Assembly (NCBI RefSeq): GCF_003627795.1
Contig: NZ_CP032685.1
Span: forward strand, 1-64,000
DNA length: 64,000 bases
Direction of reading: 5' to 3'
From: Rhizobium sp. CCGE531
Lineage (GTDB): Bacteria > Pseudomonadota > Alphaproteobacteria > Rhizobiales > Rhizobiaceae
Part shown: positions 1-9,428 of the stretch, in pieces
Layout: each line of letters opens with the position of its first letter
Numbering within the stretch: position 1 is the first letter of the stretch
Translations under genes and position numbers: made by a program
The notes under the pieces: model-generated
What the model saw: the letters and a program-made list of their open reading frames with translations, nothing else
Database searches by the model: none
Told to the model about the DNA's origin: nothing

Positions 1-495
1 CATGTTGCCGTTAACAATGCTGAGGCTCTGATATCCGGTTCGCGTTGGTATCGCGACAAATAACTTTGACGTTGCGTGTGGTTCAGGACAGCTCATGCCT
101 ACGCAGCGAACGATAAATTGCCTCACATTGGATCTCTCAGGTGAAAGACATCGGAGCTATGAATATGGAGTCGGAAAGGGTGGACATTTGCCGGCAAAAA
201 GCGTACAAAAATAACGAAATTTGCTGGCGGATAAGGGTATCTCCCTTCACGAATTCGATCGTTTCGACTGAATTTCATCGTACGCTAGCAGATTGATTTC
301 ATTGAAGTAAAATCGTCGTCGGAAGCTATATCAGCCTTTCGTACCGCTACGCCTGTGTAGGTTTCGCAAGGTCCTGCGAAAGACATGCGTTGTCATCGAC
401 ATGACTAATCGTCTCAATCAGGACGGAACGGATATCCCATGCCTGTGGTAGCCGATCCTCGTGCCTGAATTTCCGCACCAGCGGTTATGAAGGCC
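1..495. other. Intergenic stretch, no convincing gene
   Basis: No supported gene was seen on either strand. The first 63 bases are open in frame 1 and end in TAA at 61-63, which could be the tail of a gene lying outside the window, but 20 codons are too few to identify it. The rest is of mixed composition with scattered stops. Confidence 0.5.
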
Positions 496-1503
496 CTATT
501 GCTGATCGCAAATCGGTATCGGCCGCGGCGGCGGTGCCGGATGATCGCTTTTGTATTGGGCGATGATCGGTTCAAGGGTTTCCTTCGGCCAAAACTTCGG
601 AGTACCGATCTCCTTCAGGCAGGACTCGTTCCAATATAATCCGGACTGCGCCGGAGAGCGCCCGGCTGCAACCGCCTTTGCGACTGCCTTGATGTCCGCG
701 GATTCCGGATAGATGTAGAGGGTCGTCGGATCGTCCTTCACCAGAGAGGTGATCTGATTGGCGTCCGATGTCGACCAACTCGTGCAGCCGTCGCTACGGC
801 CGCCGGCATATTCCACCAGCTTTCCGAGCGGCACGTATCCTTCACGATTGGCATAGGGGCTTTGCGGATCCTTCTTCATGCAGATGCCGGCAACCTTTGC
901 AGCCGCATGACCGCCGATCGCCCGAGCGCGTGCATTCGCGGTTTCGCCAATGCCGTCGAACTGTACGAAGGTGCGAAGGAAGGCGGCATCCTTGGTCTGG
1001 GAAACTCGATAGTAACCTTTGAAGGTCGTTTTCGTTTCCTCCGTCACATAGGAGCCGCCGGTCGTCAGGTTCGAATCCATCGCGTTGCCGAAATTCTTGG
1101 CGCACATCCGTCCGTTGCCGAAATCGACGACGCCCTTGAGATCGCGGCCGCTGCCGTGGCCCGATGAAACCACGCGGAATGTCTGCGTCGCTTCGCAGAC
1201 TATGTAGAAACGCCCCGCCGACTTGCCGTCAGCCGGATTGTTCGGCCGGGTTGCATCCATAGCAAAATAGCAAGGGTTTCTGACCTTGCCTTCGCCAATC
1301 TTCTGCACGTAGAGCGCACGCGCTCTCTGTAAAATCGGTCGGGCAATCTGACCTTCGCCTTCGCCGACATAGGCGTTCAGCCACGCCGGAAGATCTGATT
1401 GACGCTCCGCGGCAAAAGACTGCGATGCTGAAGGGATGATGATGGTAAGAGAGCAAAGGCTGAGCATCTGAGCGACGCTTCGAAGGGCATATCTCGACCG
1501 CAC
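496..1503 (-). CDS. Exported murein L,D-transpeptidase-like protein (YkuD_2 type)
   Basis: This is a predicted periplasmic protein of 335 residues resembling the murein L,D-transpeptidase catalytic-domain-like family, which acts on or recognises peptidoglycan. The central part carries SGRFYIVCE, then GHGSGRD, a conserved IGGHAA histidine segment and GRSDGCTSW, which matches the S-x-G-C cysteine motif of L,D-transpeptidases. I chose a GTG start at 1503 because AGGAG lies about 10 bases upstream and the N-terminus then reads as a normal signal peptide (basic VRSRYALRS, hydrophobic LCSLTIIIP, cleavage near SFAA). A longer TTG reading to 1587 lacks these features. The mature N-terminus reads ERQSDLPAWLNAYVG. 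The family call rests on motifs; whether it is an active enzyme is not shown. Confidence 0.72.
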   Translation of the reverse strand: MRSRYALRSVAQMLSLCSLTIIIPSASQSFAAERQSDLPAWLNAYVGEGEGQIARPILQRARALYVQKIGEGKVRNPCYFAMDATRPNNPADGKSAGRFYIVCEATQTFRVVSSGHGSGRDLKGVVDFGNGRMCAKNFGNAMDSNLTTGGSYVTEETKTTFKGYYRVSQTKDAAFLRTFVQFDGIGETANARARAIGGHAAAKVAGICMKKDPQSPYANREGYVPLGKLVEYAGGRSDGCTSWSTSDANQITSLVKDDPTTLYIYPESADIKAVAKAVAAGRSPAQSGLYWNESCLKEIGTPKFWPKETLEPIIAQYKSDHPAPPPRPIPICDQQ

Positions 1504-1970
1504 GAAAGTAAATCTCCTGTCAAATATTCCGGATCCGCGTGTGCCGCTATTCGTAATGACGATTTTGGCGGTCCGCCCGACCCACAAACCCGACTGCCAT
1601 GTGCTCGGATCCAGAAATCATAATTGTGCGCTGCTTTGCTGAACGACGACCTAACGGGGACCGGAAATCTCGGCGGCCGCGGAAAGATTATTCGTCCACC
1701 ATTAATTTCTTCCATCCGCTTCGCATCAGCATTCTTCACCGATCGCGGCGCAAATATGGCCGACCTGCGACGGATGGAACGCATTGAAATCCCAGGCCTG
1801 CGATGGGGCGCGGCTCCCCGAAATCAGGTAGACGACGGCAGTCCAGAACGGCGAAGAAGAGCGGCGCCTTGCCTGCATAAAAGTCGAAGACGGCGCCATT
1901 TCGGTAGAAACCGTTCTGGCGTCGCCCTAGATTTCAAGGAGCTGTACGCAGCGAAAAAGCGGGAGGTCCG
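1504..1970. other. Intergenic stretch, nothing recognised
   Basis: There are 467 bases between the divergent transpeptidase-like and GFA genes. Short open frames on both strands have no recognisable protein motif and poor start contexts. Promoters for both neighbours are expected here but I cannot place them. Confidence 0.5.
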
Positions 1971-2375
1971 ATGCACATAGACGGAAGATGCCATTGCGGG
2001 TTCGTTTCGTACAAGGCGGAAATCGATCCTGAGCACGTATCGATCTGCCACTGCACAGACTGCCAGCGGCTGACGGGGACAGCTTGCAGGGTCACCGTCA
2101 GCGCGCGCCGCAACGCATTCGAGATCACGAGTGGAGAGCCGAAGCTCTACGTGAAGTTCGGCGATAATGGCCGCCGCCGGCTGCAGTACTTCTGCCCGGA
2201 TTGCGGCTCACCGATCTACACTAGCGGGGAGCCCGACGATGCTGACGAAATAGGCATTCGCGTGGGGACGATAAACCAGCGACATGAGCTCCGACCTCGG
2301 TCGCAGATCTGGTGCTCGTCCCGGCTGCCTTGGATCGACGCCATAGGTGATCTTCCCGGACGGCCATACGATTAG
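1971..2375 (+). CDS. GFA (CENP-V/GFA) family zinc-binding protein
   Basis: A 134-residue cytoplasmic protein of the glutathione-dependent formaldehyde-activating (GFA) fold. The zinc-binding cysteine pattern is complete: GRCHCGFV near residues 6-13, ICHCTDCQR near 25-33, and FCPDCGSPIY near 76-85. The start at 1971 is preceded by GGGAGG, and the length fits the family (about 120-160 residues). Members act on S-hydroxymethylglutathione or bind small thiol adducts; most are uncharacterised, so no substrate is assigned. It converges with the gbcB-like gene, 144 bases away. A link to the demethylase genes, which would release formaldehyde, is attractive but only inferred. Confidence 0.85.
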   Translation: MHIDGRCHCGFVSYKAEIDPEHVSICHCTDCQRLTGTACRVTVSARRNAFEITSGEPKLYVKFGDNGRRRLQYFCPDCGSPIYTSGEPDDADEIGIRVGTINQRHELRPRSQIWCSSRLPWIDAIGDLPGRPYD

Positions 2376-2519
2376 TACGGTATTGGAGGCTCCGGTAGCG
2401 GTGACAAGTGCGTGGACCTCAAGCTTGATGTTTTCGGACCCATCTTCGGCTATGAGGCTTTCGATATTTTTCTTCCATCGAAGTCAGGATGCAGCAGAAT
2501 TCGGTTTGGTACTCGTTGG

Positions 2520-3602
2520 TCAGCGGTCGATGACCAGATCGCTCAGGGGTTTCGAACAGCAGGGCAGGAACATCCCGGCGTCGATTTCCCGCTGCCTGAT
2601 GCCGCCATTGTGGTTCATCTCCACCGAACCCGAGACGAGCTTGGACTTGCAGGTTCCGCACATGCCGTTGGAGCAGGATGATGGGAGCCTGACGCTGCCT
2701 CTCTTCGCGGCTGTCAGCACCGTCTGATCGAAAGGGACTTCCAGAGTCCGCTTTTGCTTTGCGAACTCGACCTGATGGGTCTTTCCTGCAGGCTGTGCCT
2801 CGACGTCGAGGCCGGGTTCATCGATGACAGCCGCATCGAAGCTCTCTTCGATGTAATTCGACTTGGGAACGCCAAGCGCCGCCGTGATCGAACGCGCTGC
2901 CGCCATGAATGGCGCCGGACCGCAGCACATGACAATACGTTCGGCGATGTCCGGAACGGCAAGTTTCAAGAACTCGGACGAGATCCGGCCGGTCAATCCC
3001 GGCCATGCGCGCTCGCCAACCACCGTTTCCGGCAGGAATTGCAGTCGCAGGCCTTTCATGCGGGCTGCAAGACAGGATAGTTCGCTGCGGAAGATGAGGT
3101 CGAGTGGCGTACGGGCTGCATGAAGGAACACGATGTCCGCCGGCTCGCAGCTATCTGCCAAGTCACGGGTGATCGACATGACAGGGGTGATGCCCGAACC
3201 GCCCGAAAGCAGCAGAAGCTTCGTTCCCGCCACTTTCGGGCGGATGAAGTGTCCGAGCGGCCCTTGACCCTTGACCGTCATGCCGGGAACCATGTTGTCG
3301 TGCAGCCAGTTCGAGACCTTGCCGCCAGGCACGCGCTTGACTGTCACGGTGAACGCGTTGCCGCGATGGGGCGACGACGAGATGCTGTAGCAACGAGCCT
3401 CGCCATCCGAGCCTGTCGGGAAGTCGAACAGGAAGTACTGTCCGGCGTCGAATTTGAAGCACTTGCCTTCGACAGATGCGAAGGTGAAGCTCCTCACGTC
3501 GTGCGTTTCCTGATGCACGTCGACACAGACGAGCATCTCGTCCCGCTCCGGATCCCAAATATCGGCGTGAACCCGCTGTATCTGTGTGAACTCAATACCC
3601 AT
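2520..3602 (-). CDS. gbcB: Ferredoxin-NAD(P)H reductase of a Rieske demethylase (GbcB-like)
   Basis: A 360-residue electron-transfer partner for the upstream Rieske oxygenase. Domains in order: an FAD-binding reductase domain with ARCYSISSSP (about residues 68-77), an NAD-binding domain with LLLSGGSGITPVMS and VMCCGPAPFM, and a C-terminal plant-type [2Fe-2S] ferredoxin with SSCSNGMCGTCKS followed by a distant cysteine in FLPCCSKP. This layout matches the GbcB/hybrid reductases that pair with glycine betaine or stachydrine demethylases. The ATG at 3602 overlaps the end of the oxygenase gene by 11 bases, indicating translational coupling. The exact substrate of the pair is not fixed by sequence. 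Confidence 0.8.
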   Translation of the reverse strand: MGIEFTQIQRVHADIWDPERDEMLVCVDVHQETHDVRSFTFASVEGKCFKFDAGQYFLFDFPTGSDGEARCYSISSSPHRGNAFTVTVKRVPGGKVSNWLHDNMVPGMTVKGQGPLGHFIRPKVAGTKLLLLSGGSGITPVMSITRDLADSCEPADIVFLHAARTPLDLIFRSELSCLAARMKGLRLQFLPETVVGERAWPGLTGRISSEFLKLAVPDIAERIVMCCGPAPFMAAARSITAALGVPKSNYIEESFDAAVIDEPGLDVEAQPAGKTHQVEFAKQKRTLEVPFDQTVLTAAKRGSVRLPSSCSNGMCGTCKSKLVSGSVEMNHNGGIRQREIDAGMFLPCCSKPLSDLVIDR

Positions 3603-4845
3603 GAGCGCGCATCCGATCGATGTACCAGATCGCGAACTTGTCCAGGTTGGTTTCCGAGAAGCGGGAATAGGGACCCGGCTGATAGGCCGGGTCGAGTGCG
3701 CCGGCGTGCGAGCGGGCGACGAGATCCGCGTCCTGGTCGGTCGTTGCGATCCAGACCTCGGTCAACTTGTCGAAATCGTAGTCCTTGCCTTCGACGGCGT
3801 CCTTGTGGACGAGCCACTTGGTTCTGACGAGCGTCCTTCCCGCCGAGAGTGGAATGACGATCGCGACGACGGCGTGATCGCCCATGAAGTGGTTCCAGCT
3901 ATTGTGACCCCAAAGATGTGTATCGCCGAGGTCCTTCCGGGTCATTTGGCCGAGGAGCTTCGACGATGCCGCCGTCGCATCATGTGTCTGGGATTCGCCG
4001 GCACCGGCGATGATCAGGCGCTGGATGCGGAAGTTCGTCGCGCAGTCGACAAGCTGCTCGACCGCGGCCGACGGAAAGCCATCGGCTTCCCAGGCCCTCG
4101 TCCGCTCGTCGTAGAGCCGGAAGTGTTCCTCTGCCTGCTGGCGATCCTCCGGGCTCAGCGTCTCCGGGTCGAAACCGAAGTCGAGATCGACGAAGGAAAC
4201 GCAGAGTTCCGGATGGTTGGCGGAACAGTGATAGCACTCGCGATTGTTTTCCATCGTGAGCTTCCAGTTGCCGTCCTCGATGACATCGGTCTGATGCGCG
4301 ATCTTGGCGTTGCGGATGTCATACGGGGCGAGGCGCTCGATCAGGGTCTGCTCGAGGTTGGCAATGTCCTCCGGAGGATTATCGGAGAGGCAGACGTAGA
4401 TCAGGCCGCCGATCGACTTGAAATTCACCGACTTTAAGCTGTGACACTGCTTGTCGAGATCCTTGCCCATATGGGGCGCGTAGGCCAGTTCGCCGGTCAG
4501 CTCATAGGTCCAGGTGTGGTAGGGACAGACGAGTTTCGAGACGATGGTCTTTCCGGCGTCGAGCAGGCGCGAGCCGCGATGGCGACAGACGTTGTGAAGC
4601 ACGCGGATCTCGCCGTCGTCGTCGCGAAGGAGGATCAGGCTGGTCTTGCCGATGTCGACAACCGTCGCATCGCCCGGCTCCGGGACGTCGCAGTCAAGGC
4701 CGACGCAGATCCAGTGCTTGTGGAAGAAGACATCGATGTCGGCCTCGAAGACGTCCTCGCGCGTATAGAGGCCGGCCGGCAGGGAATGACCGTCGGCGCG
4801 GGCTTCAAGAAGTGCGGAGATGTCGGATGGAAGCCTGTTTAGCAT
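3592..4845 (-). CDS. gbcA: Rieske oxygenase alpha subunit, glycine betaine/stachydrine demethylase type
   Basis: A 417-residue Rieske non-haem iron oxygenase. The Rieske cluster ligands are visible as CRHRG (C87, H89) and CPYHTW (C107, H110). The catalytic domain holds the mononuclear iron segment ENNRECYHCSANHPEL (H206, H211). The C-terminal TKWLVHKDAVEGKDYD and AYQPGPYS segments are typical of the GbcA group, which removes one methyl from glycine betaine and releases formaldehyde; the related stachydrine demethylases look similar. It forms an operon with the overlapping reductase gene and is divergent from a LysR regulator 109 bases away, which probably controls it. Confidence is high for the family and moderate for the substrate. 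Confidence 0.8.
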   Translation of the reverse strand: MLNRLPSDISALLEARADGHSLPAGLYTREDVFEADIDVFFHKHWICVGLDCDVPEPGDATVVDIGKTSLILLRDDDGEIRVLHNVCRHRGSRLLDAGKTIVSKLVCPYHTWTYELTGELAYAPHMGKDLDKQCHSLKSVNFKSIGGLIYVCLSDNPPEDIANLEQTLIERLAPYDIRNAKIAHQTDVIEDGNWKLTMENNRECYHCSANHPELCVSFVDLDFGFDPETLSPEDRQQAEEHFRLYDERTRAWEADGFPSAAVEQLVDCATNFRIQRLIIAGAGESQTHDATAASSKLLGQMTRKDLGDTHLWGHNSWNHFMGDHAVVAIVIPLSAGRTLVRTKWLVHKDAVEGKDYDFDKLTEVWIATTDQDADLVARSHAGALDPAYQPGPYSRFSETNLDKFAIWYIDRMRAHGY

Positions 4846-4923
4846 GATAATCTCTTATGGGTTGATGACCCGCAGTTTGCCCTTGCATCTCATAGGCTTC
4901 AACTGCATTAATTTTCAGCGATC

Positions 4924-4935
4924 CATAACTTTATG
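4924..4935. promoter_or_regulatory. Candidate LysR-type operator
   Basis: The inverted repeat CATAA-CT-TTATG lies in the 109-base divergent region between the demethylase operon and the LysR gene, about 20 bases before the LysR start. Position and symmetry suit an autoregulatory site, but the arms are short and it could be chance. Confidence 0.3.
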
Positions 4936-4954
4936 TAATGCGAAAGGGTGCTTG

Positions 4955-5842
4955 ATGAACTTTCGGCGGCGTATTCCATCTCTGACGGCATTGATGACGC
5001 TTGAAGCTGTCCTCCGGCATCGCAGCTTCACTGCGGCCGCGATTGAGCTTGGCGTCACGCAGGCAGCAGTCAGCCGCCAGATCGCGGTATTGGAAGAGGA
5101 ATTGGGATTGCCGATGTTCGTGCGCAAACACCGCGCCATCGAACCGACTGCGGAATGCCTCACCCTGGGAACGACGCTCGCTCAGAGCTTCGCGAACATC
5201 GCGGACACGGTCGACGCGGTCAGGTCCTCCCCGCAGGATGTCGTGACGATCGGTGCGACGGTCGCCTTCTCCTCGTTCTGGCTTCTTCCCCGGCTGGCGG
5301 AGTTCCGACGGGAGAATTCGGGCGTGCAGATCAGGGTCGTCTCGCAGGACGCCAGGATCGATCTTGACGCAGGCGGCATCGACATCGCCATTCGTTACGG
5401 GAGACCGCCGTTCGCCGACGCGAAGGTGGTTGCCTCCCACGAGGACGTCGTCGTTCCGGTGTGCTCGCCGGACTACCTGCGGCGGCGCCTGTCCGGCGAG
5501 CTCAGCGAAACCGACGAATTCATCGAGACGGACGTTCATGACAGATCATGGCTGTCCTGGCCGCAATGGGCGGAGGAGATGGGTCGTGCTTTGCGGATAA
5601 GGCCGCATCTTCGCTTCAACCACTATACCGAGACGATCGCGGCCGCGCGCGCCGGGCAGGGGATCGCGCTGGGCTGGCGTCTTCTCGTCCAGACCTTTCT
5701 GGATGACGGTACGCTCGTCGCCTTGGACGTGGCCGAGATGCCCACCGAGGACCGGTATTATGTTCTGCTCCCGGCCAGAACGCGCCGCACGCCGGCTGCG
5801 GAGCATGCGGCGAATTGGTTAGCCAACGCGCTCACTCGTTGA
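4955..5842 (+). CDS. LysR-family transcriptional regulator (GcvA-like)
   Basis: A 295-residue LysR regulator. The N-terminal helix-turn-helix is clear: SFTAAAIELGVTQAAVSRQI, followed by LEEELGLPMFVR. The effector domain contains VTIGATVAFSSFWLLPRLAEF and GGIDIAIRYG, the latter typical of the GcvA-like branch. I chose the ATG at 4955 because it has GAAAGGG upstream and gives the standard LysR N-terminus; an upstream reading would add 45 unlikely residues. Divergent placement next to the Rieske oxygenase/reductase operon suggests that it controls those genes in response to a methylated amine or a product, which is inferred from position only. Confidence 0.87.
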   Translation: MNFRRRIPSLTALMTLEAVLRHRSFTAAAIELGVTQAAVSRQIAVLEEELGLPMFVRKHRAIEPTAECLTLGTTLAQSFANIADTVDAVRSSPQDVVTIGATVAFSSFWLLPRLAEFRRENSGVQIRVVSQDARIDLDAGGIDIAIRYGRPPFADAKVVASHEDVVVPVCSPDYLRRRLSGELSETDEFIETDVHDRSWLSWPQWAEEMGRALRIRPHLRFNHYTETIAAARAGQGIALGWRLLVQTFLDDGTLVALDVAEMPTEDRYYVLLPARTRRTPAAEHAANWLANALTR

Positions 5843-6190
5843 AAATGCGCAAGATCCCCCGTTTCATCAACAATGCAAACCGCGCCCGCCTGCCGCAGCA
5901 GGGAGCAGTACGTGGCGCGATTCTAGACGTAATCCTCACACCGGTGCTCGTGGGATTTTGCCCTTAATACGGGAATAATACTTTACTATTCTTAATTATA
6001 AATTTCTTATACGCGATGAGCGCCTTATTTAACTTGTATTTCGCGCATATTCCATAACGTAATGAAATTACAGCGATAATTATATTTTAAATACATCATG
6101 TATTAGTCACATTGATTGAGCGAAAATTAATTTTTAACCATATTGTTACTATAAATCTCCTGCTCGCGGGCATCTTGCTGAGAGGGGATT
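5843..6190. other. AT-rich promoter region of the binding-protein/chemoreceptor operon
   Basis: Bases about 5965-6165 are strikingly AT-rich for this GC-rich genome and contain no gene. The stretch ends with GAGAGGGG just before the binding-protein start at 6191. It probably holds the promoter; no single -35/-10 pair stands out among many candidates. Confidence 0.5.
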
Positions 6191-7120
6191 ATGAAAAAGG
6201 CCATACTTGTTGGAATGCTAATGTCGATAGCCGCCTCAACTGCAAATGCGCAGACGATCGGGGTGTCGATGTCAGATCTCGATAAATTCCGAACCGCATT
6301 GCTCAACGGTATTGTTTCGCACGGAAAGTCGGTTTCCGGGCTAAAGCTGGTCACTCAGAACGCCAAGAGCGACAACGAGCTACAAAAGAAGCAGATTCAA
6401 CAATTCATCGCCGACAAGGTCGACGCCATCATCGTCGCCGTTTCCGACGGCGATCTCGGCCCGCAAATGACGAAGCTTGCCGCCGATGCCCACATTCCGC
6501 TGGTCTACATCAATAACGTTCCTTCCAACCTATCGGATCTGCCGGATAGCCAGGCCGTGGTAGCCTCCAATGAGGCGGAGTCGGGCACACTGCAAACCAA
6601 AGAGGTCTGCGCCCTCCTGAAGGGAAAAGGGCGTCTTGTCGTATTAATGGGCGAGGCGTTCCATGCAGCCGCGCGCGCCCGCACACAAGATATCGATAAC
6701 GTCATCGCCACGCCCGACTGTAAGGGCTTGCAGATCGTGGAGCGGCAGGCGGCCTACTGGTCGCGAGACTATGCTGATCAGCAGATGCAGGAATGGTTAT
6801 CGGCAGGTGTCAAGTTCGATGCGGTAATTGCCAACAATGATGAAATGGCGCTCGGCGCAATCCGGGCCATGAAGCGCAGCGGCATGTCGATGAAGGATGT
6901 CGTCGTGGCTGGCATCGATGCGACGGACGATGCCTTGGCGGCGATGGAGGCTGGCGACCTTGACGTCACCGTTCTCCAAAGTGCCTCCGGCCAGGGCGCC
7001 GCCGCGGTTGATGCCGCCGTCAAGCTTGCCGGCGGACAGAAGGTGCCACGCGAAAACAACGTGCCTTTCGAACTGGTGACACCACAGAACATTGCCCAAT
7101 ATCTGCCGAAGAGCCAGTGA
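6191..7120 (+). CDS. Periplasmic sugar-binding protein (RbsB/type 1 fold)
   Basis: A 309-residue periplasmic binding protein of the ribose/galactose-binding type. A signal peptide covers residues 1-20 ([12 protein letters not shown], cleavage near ANAQ). Family features include [58 protein letters not shown] and [20 protein letters not shown]. The start has GAGAGGGG upstream. No permease or ATPase gene lies nearby. Instead the stop is followed 14 bases later by a chemoreceptor gene, so this protein may present a sugar to the receptor, as RbsB or ChvE-type proteins do. The ligand is unknown. Confidence 0.85.
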   Translation: MKKAILVGMLMSIAASTANAQTIGVSMSDLDKFRTALLNGIVSHGKSVSGLKLVTQNAKSDNELQKKQIQQFIADKVDAIIVAVSDGDLGPQMTKLAADAHIPLVYINNVPSNLSDLPDSQAVVASNEAESGTLQTKEVCALLKGKGRLVVLMGEAFHAAARARTQDIDNVIATPDCKGLQIVERQAAYWSRDYADQQMQEWLSAGVKFDAVIANNDEMALGAIRAMKRSGMSMKDVVVAGIDATDDALAAMEAGDLDVTVLQSASGQGAAAVDAAVKLAGGQKVPRENNVPFELVTPQNIAQYLPKSQ

Positions 7121-7134
7121 GCCAGGGGGACACG

Positions 7135-9279
7135 ATGGTACGTTTTTGGAATAAATTGGGCATCCGGACCCAGATTACCGCCGGTTTCCTGCCGCTGATC
7201 CTGCTCATGAGCCTGCTTTCGCTCAATGCGATTTCCGGGATGAGCGGACTGTCCTCCATGTTCTCCTCATATCGCAACACGGCCGGTCAAAGCCTGGCCA
7301 TTTCCGACTACAGCAACCAGCTTCACGAAATTCAGATGTCCGTGGAAGCTTTTCGCTCAAACCCGACTTCGGATATCGTCAATCGGTTTCATGCCGGCGT
7401 GAAAGCCTTCGAGAGCGATGACCCGCGTTTTGCCGGTAATAGCGCGCTGCAGGCCGGCATGGCGACCATCCGCCAGGACGTGGGCTCCTATAGCAAGGCG
7501 TTCGAGCAGATCGTAACGCTGCAGGCAAAGCGGGATGCCCTGATTTCGAAGGTGACCGAGTTTGGCCCCTGGACCAGCATCGCGCTGAACGACGTGATGC
7601 GCAGCGCCTGGCGCCAGAATGACGTGGCGCTGCTGCATGCGACCGGCGCAACGCTCGAAGCCCTAGACCGCAGTCTCTATTTTTCCGAACGCTTCATTCA
7701 TTCCGGCGATCTGCCTGCGTATGATGCGGCACAATCGGCGTTGAATGATGCGATGGCCTTGAACGACGCGGCAGCGAAAGTGGCGAAGGGTGAATTGCAG
7801 CATAAGCGCGTCATGGGCGCGGGCCAGTTGATGCAGAATTACACAAGCCGTCTGGGCGACGTCCGGGACGTGCTTATCGCCACCAACAAGATCCGTGACA
7901 GCGAACTTAACACTCTCGCTCCGAAGATCGCCAAGGGTTTCCGCGATCTACAGGGAACCGTCATGGATGCTCAGAAAACGCTTGACGGTTCGGTCGATGA
8001 GACCGTCGCTTCCGCGACGCGTTCGACGCTCACGATCAGCGGACTTTTGATCATCGTCGGGCTTGTCCTTGCCTATTTTATCGGACAGCTGATCTCCGCC
8101 GCGGTACGCAAGATGGCCCGGGCGATGGAGCGCCTTGCCCGAGGTGACGATGCGGTGACGATTGATGGCGCAGAGCATCATCATGAGCTCGGCGCAATGG
8201 CCCGCTCGCTGAAGGTCTTCCAGGAAACGGGTCGTGCCAAGCTTATCGTGGAAGCCAATGCGGAGCGTGCTCGCCTCGCTGCCGAAGAAGAGCGGCTACG
8301 CCAGGAAGCTGAGCGTCTTGCCGACGCACAAGTGATGGAGCATGCCTTCCAGCAGATTTCGTTGGGTTTGGATGCTCTTTCCAAGGGTGACCTTACGGCG
8401 AGGGTCGGCGATGTCGATGCCCGCTATGTTCGCATCCGGGATCACTTCAACAACTCAGTCTCCAGTCTGGAGGAGGCGGTCGATTCCGTTATCCGCGCGG
8501 TCGCCACCATAAAATCCGGCCTGGCGGAAATCTCGACGGCATCTCACGATCTTGCCCGCCGCACGGAACAACAGGCTGCCTCACTCGAAGAGACCGTGGC
8601 AGCCTTGGGCGACGTCACCCGAGGTGTTAATGGAACGGCCGAGGGGGCAAGTCATGCCCAGAGCACCGTGGCGACCGCGCGCGCCAATGCGGAGAGCGGC
8701 GGCGCCATCGTCGCCCGCGCGATCGCGGCGATGACGGAGATCCAAGGCTCGTCGTCGAAGATCGGCAACATTATCGGCGTCATCGACGAGATTGCATTCC
8801 AGACCAATCTGCTGGCCCTTAACGCAGGCGTGGAAGCGGCTCGTGCGGGTGAGGCGGGCAAAGGCTTTGCCGTCGTGGCACAGGAAGTGCGTGAGCTGGC
8901 TCAGAGATCGGCAAATGCGGCCAGAGAGATCAAAGCACTGATTTCCATGTCGACGGATCAGGTCAAGACGGGCGTCCAACTCGTCGGCGAATCGGGTACG
9001 TCGCTTTCCCAGATCGTCGAGCAGGTCAGTGCGATGAATTCGACGATTGCCGAAATCGCAGTCGCGGCGCGCGAACAGGCGGCGAGCCTGAGAGAGGTCT
9101 CGGCTGCCGGCGACCAGATGGACAAGGTCACGCAACAAAACGCAGCCATGGTGGAACAAACGACCGCGGCCGCCCAAAGCCTGACCCAGGAGACCGAAAA
9201 ACTCGCGGACCTCGTGCATCGGTTCAAGACCCGAAGTGCAATGGCGTCGGGCCCCCGCCTGTACGCTCTCGCATCATAA
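7135..9279 (+). CDS. Methyl-accepting chemotaxis protein
   Basis: A 714-residue transmembrane chemoreceptor. The first membrane helix is near residues 14-36 ([17 protein letters not shown]), then a large helical periplasmic sensor of about 260 residues, and the second helix near 298-320 ([19 protein letters not shown]). HAMP segments follow, with a coiled linker [18 protein letters not shown] and a second HAMP-like part. The signalling hairpin is clear from about residue 550: [20 protein letters not shown] and [18 protein letters not shown]. No C-terminal CheR-tethering pentapeptide is visible. I chose ATG at 7135, which has AGGGGG upstream; a GTG at 7117 overlaps the previous stop and is less likely. 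It is co-transcribed with the binding protein before it. Confidence 0.9.
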   Translation: MVRFWNKLGIRTQITAGFLPLILLMSLLSLNAISGMSGLSSMFSSYRNTAGQSLAISDYSNQLHEIQMSVEAFRSNPTSDIVNRFHAGVKAFESDDPRFAGNSALQAGMATIRQDVGSYSKAFEQIVTLQAKRDALISKVTEFGPWTSIALNDVMRSAWRQNDVALLHATGATLEALDRSLYFSERFIHSGDLPAYDAAQSALNDAMALNDAAAKVAKGELQHKRVMGAGQLMQNYTSRLGDVRDVLIATNKIRDSELNTLAPKIAKGFRDLQGTVMDAQKTLDGSVDETVASATRSTLTISGLLIIVGLVLAYFIGQLISAAVRKMARAMERLARGDDAVTIDGAEHHHELGAMARSLKVFQETGRAKLIVEANAERARLAAEEERLRQEAERLADAQVMEHAFQQISLGLDALSKGDLTARVGDVDARYVRIRDHFNNSVSSLEEAVDSVIRAVATIKSGLAEISTASHDLARRTEQQAASLEETVAALGDVTRGVNGTAEGASHAQSTVATARANAESGGAIVARAIAAMTEIQGSSSKIGNIIGVIDEIAFQTNLLALNAGVEAARAGEAGKGFAVVAQEVRELAQRSANAAREIKALISMSTDQVKTGVQLVGESGTSLSQIVEQVSAMNSTIAEIAVAAREQAASLREVSAAGDQMDKVTQQNAAMVEQTTAAAQSLTQETEKLADLVHRFKTRSAMASGPRLYALAS

Positions 9280-9306
9280 GTGACCGACGAAAGCGTTGAC
9301 GACGAT

Positions 9307-9344
9307 GGGCTGGCTATTCGTTACGAAGGCCAGCCCGCCGTTTT
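9307..9344 (+). terminator. Likely intrinsic terminator of the chemoreceptor operon
   Basis: GGGCTGGC (9307-9314) pairs with GCCAGCCC (9329-9336) across a 14-base loop, and TTTT follows at 9341-9344. It lies 28 bases after the chemoreceptor stop. The loop is long and the T-run short, so termination strength is uncertain. Confidence 0.5.
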
Positions 9345-9428
9345 CCTTGTGTGAGCTTCATAGGCGGCGCGATCTCGTCGCCTTGGCAGGCGAGCCGATC
9401 CTGCGGGGAGGGGACCGCCTGCAGGCTC

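Noticed and set aside
1..63. Possible C-terminal tail of an upstream plus-strand gene
   Set aside because: Only 20 codons before TAA, no recognisable motif; it could be chance.
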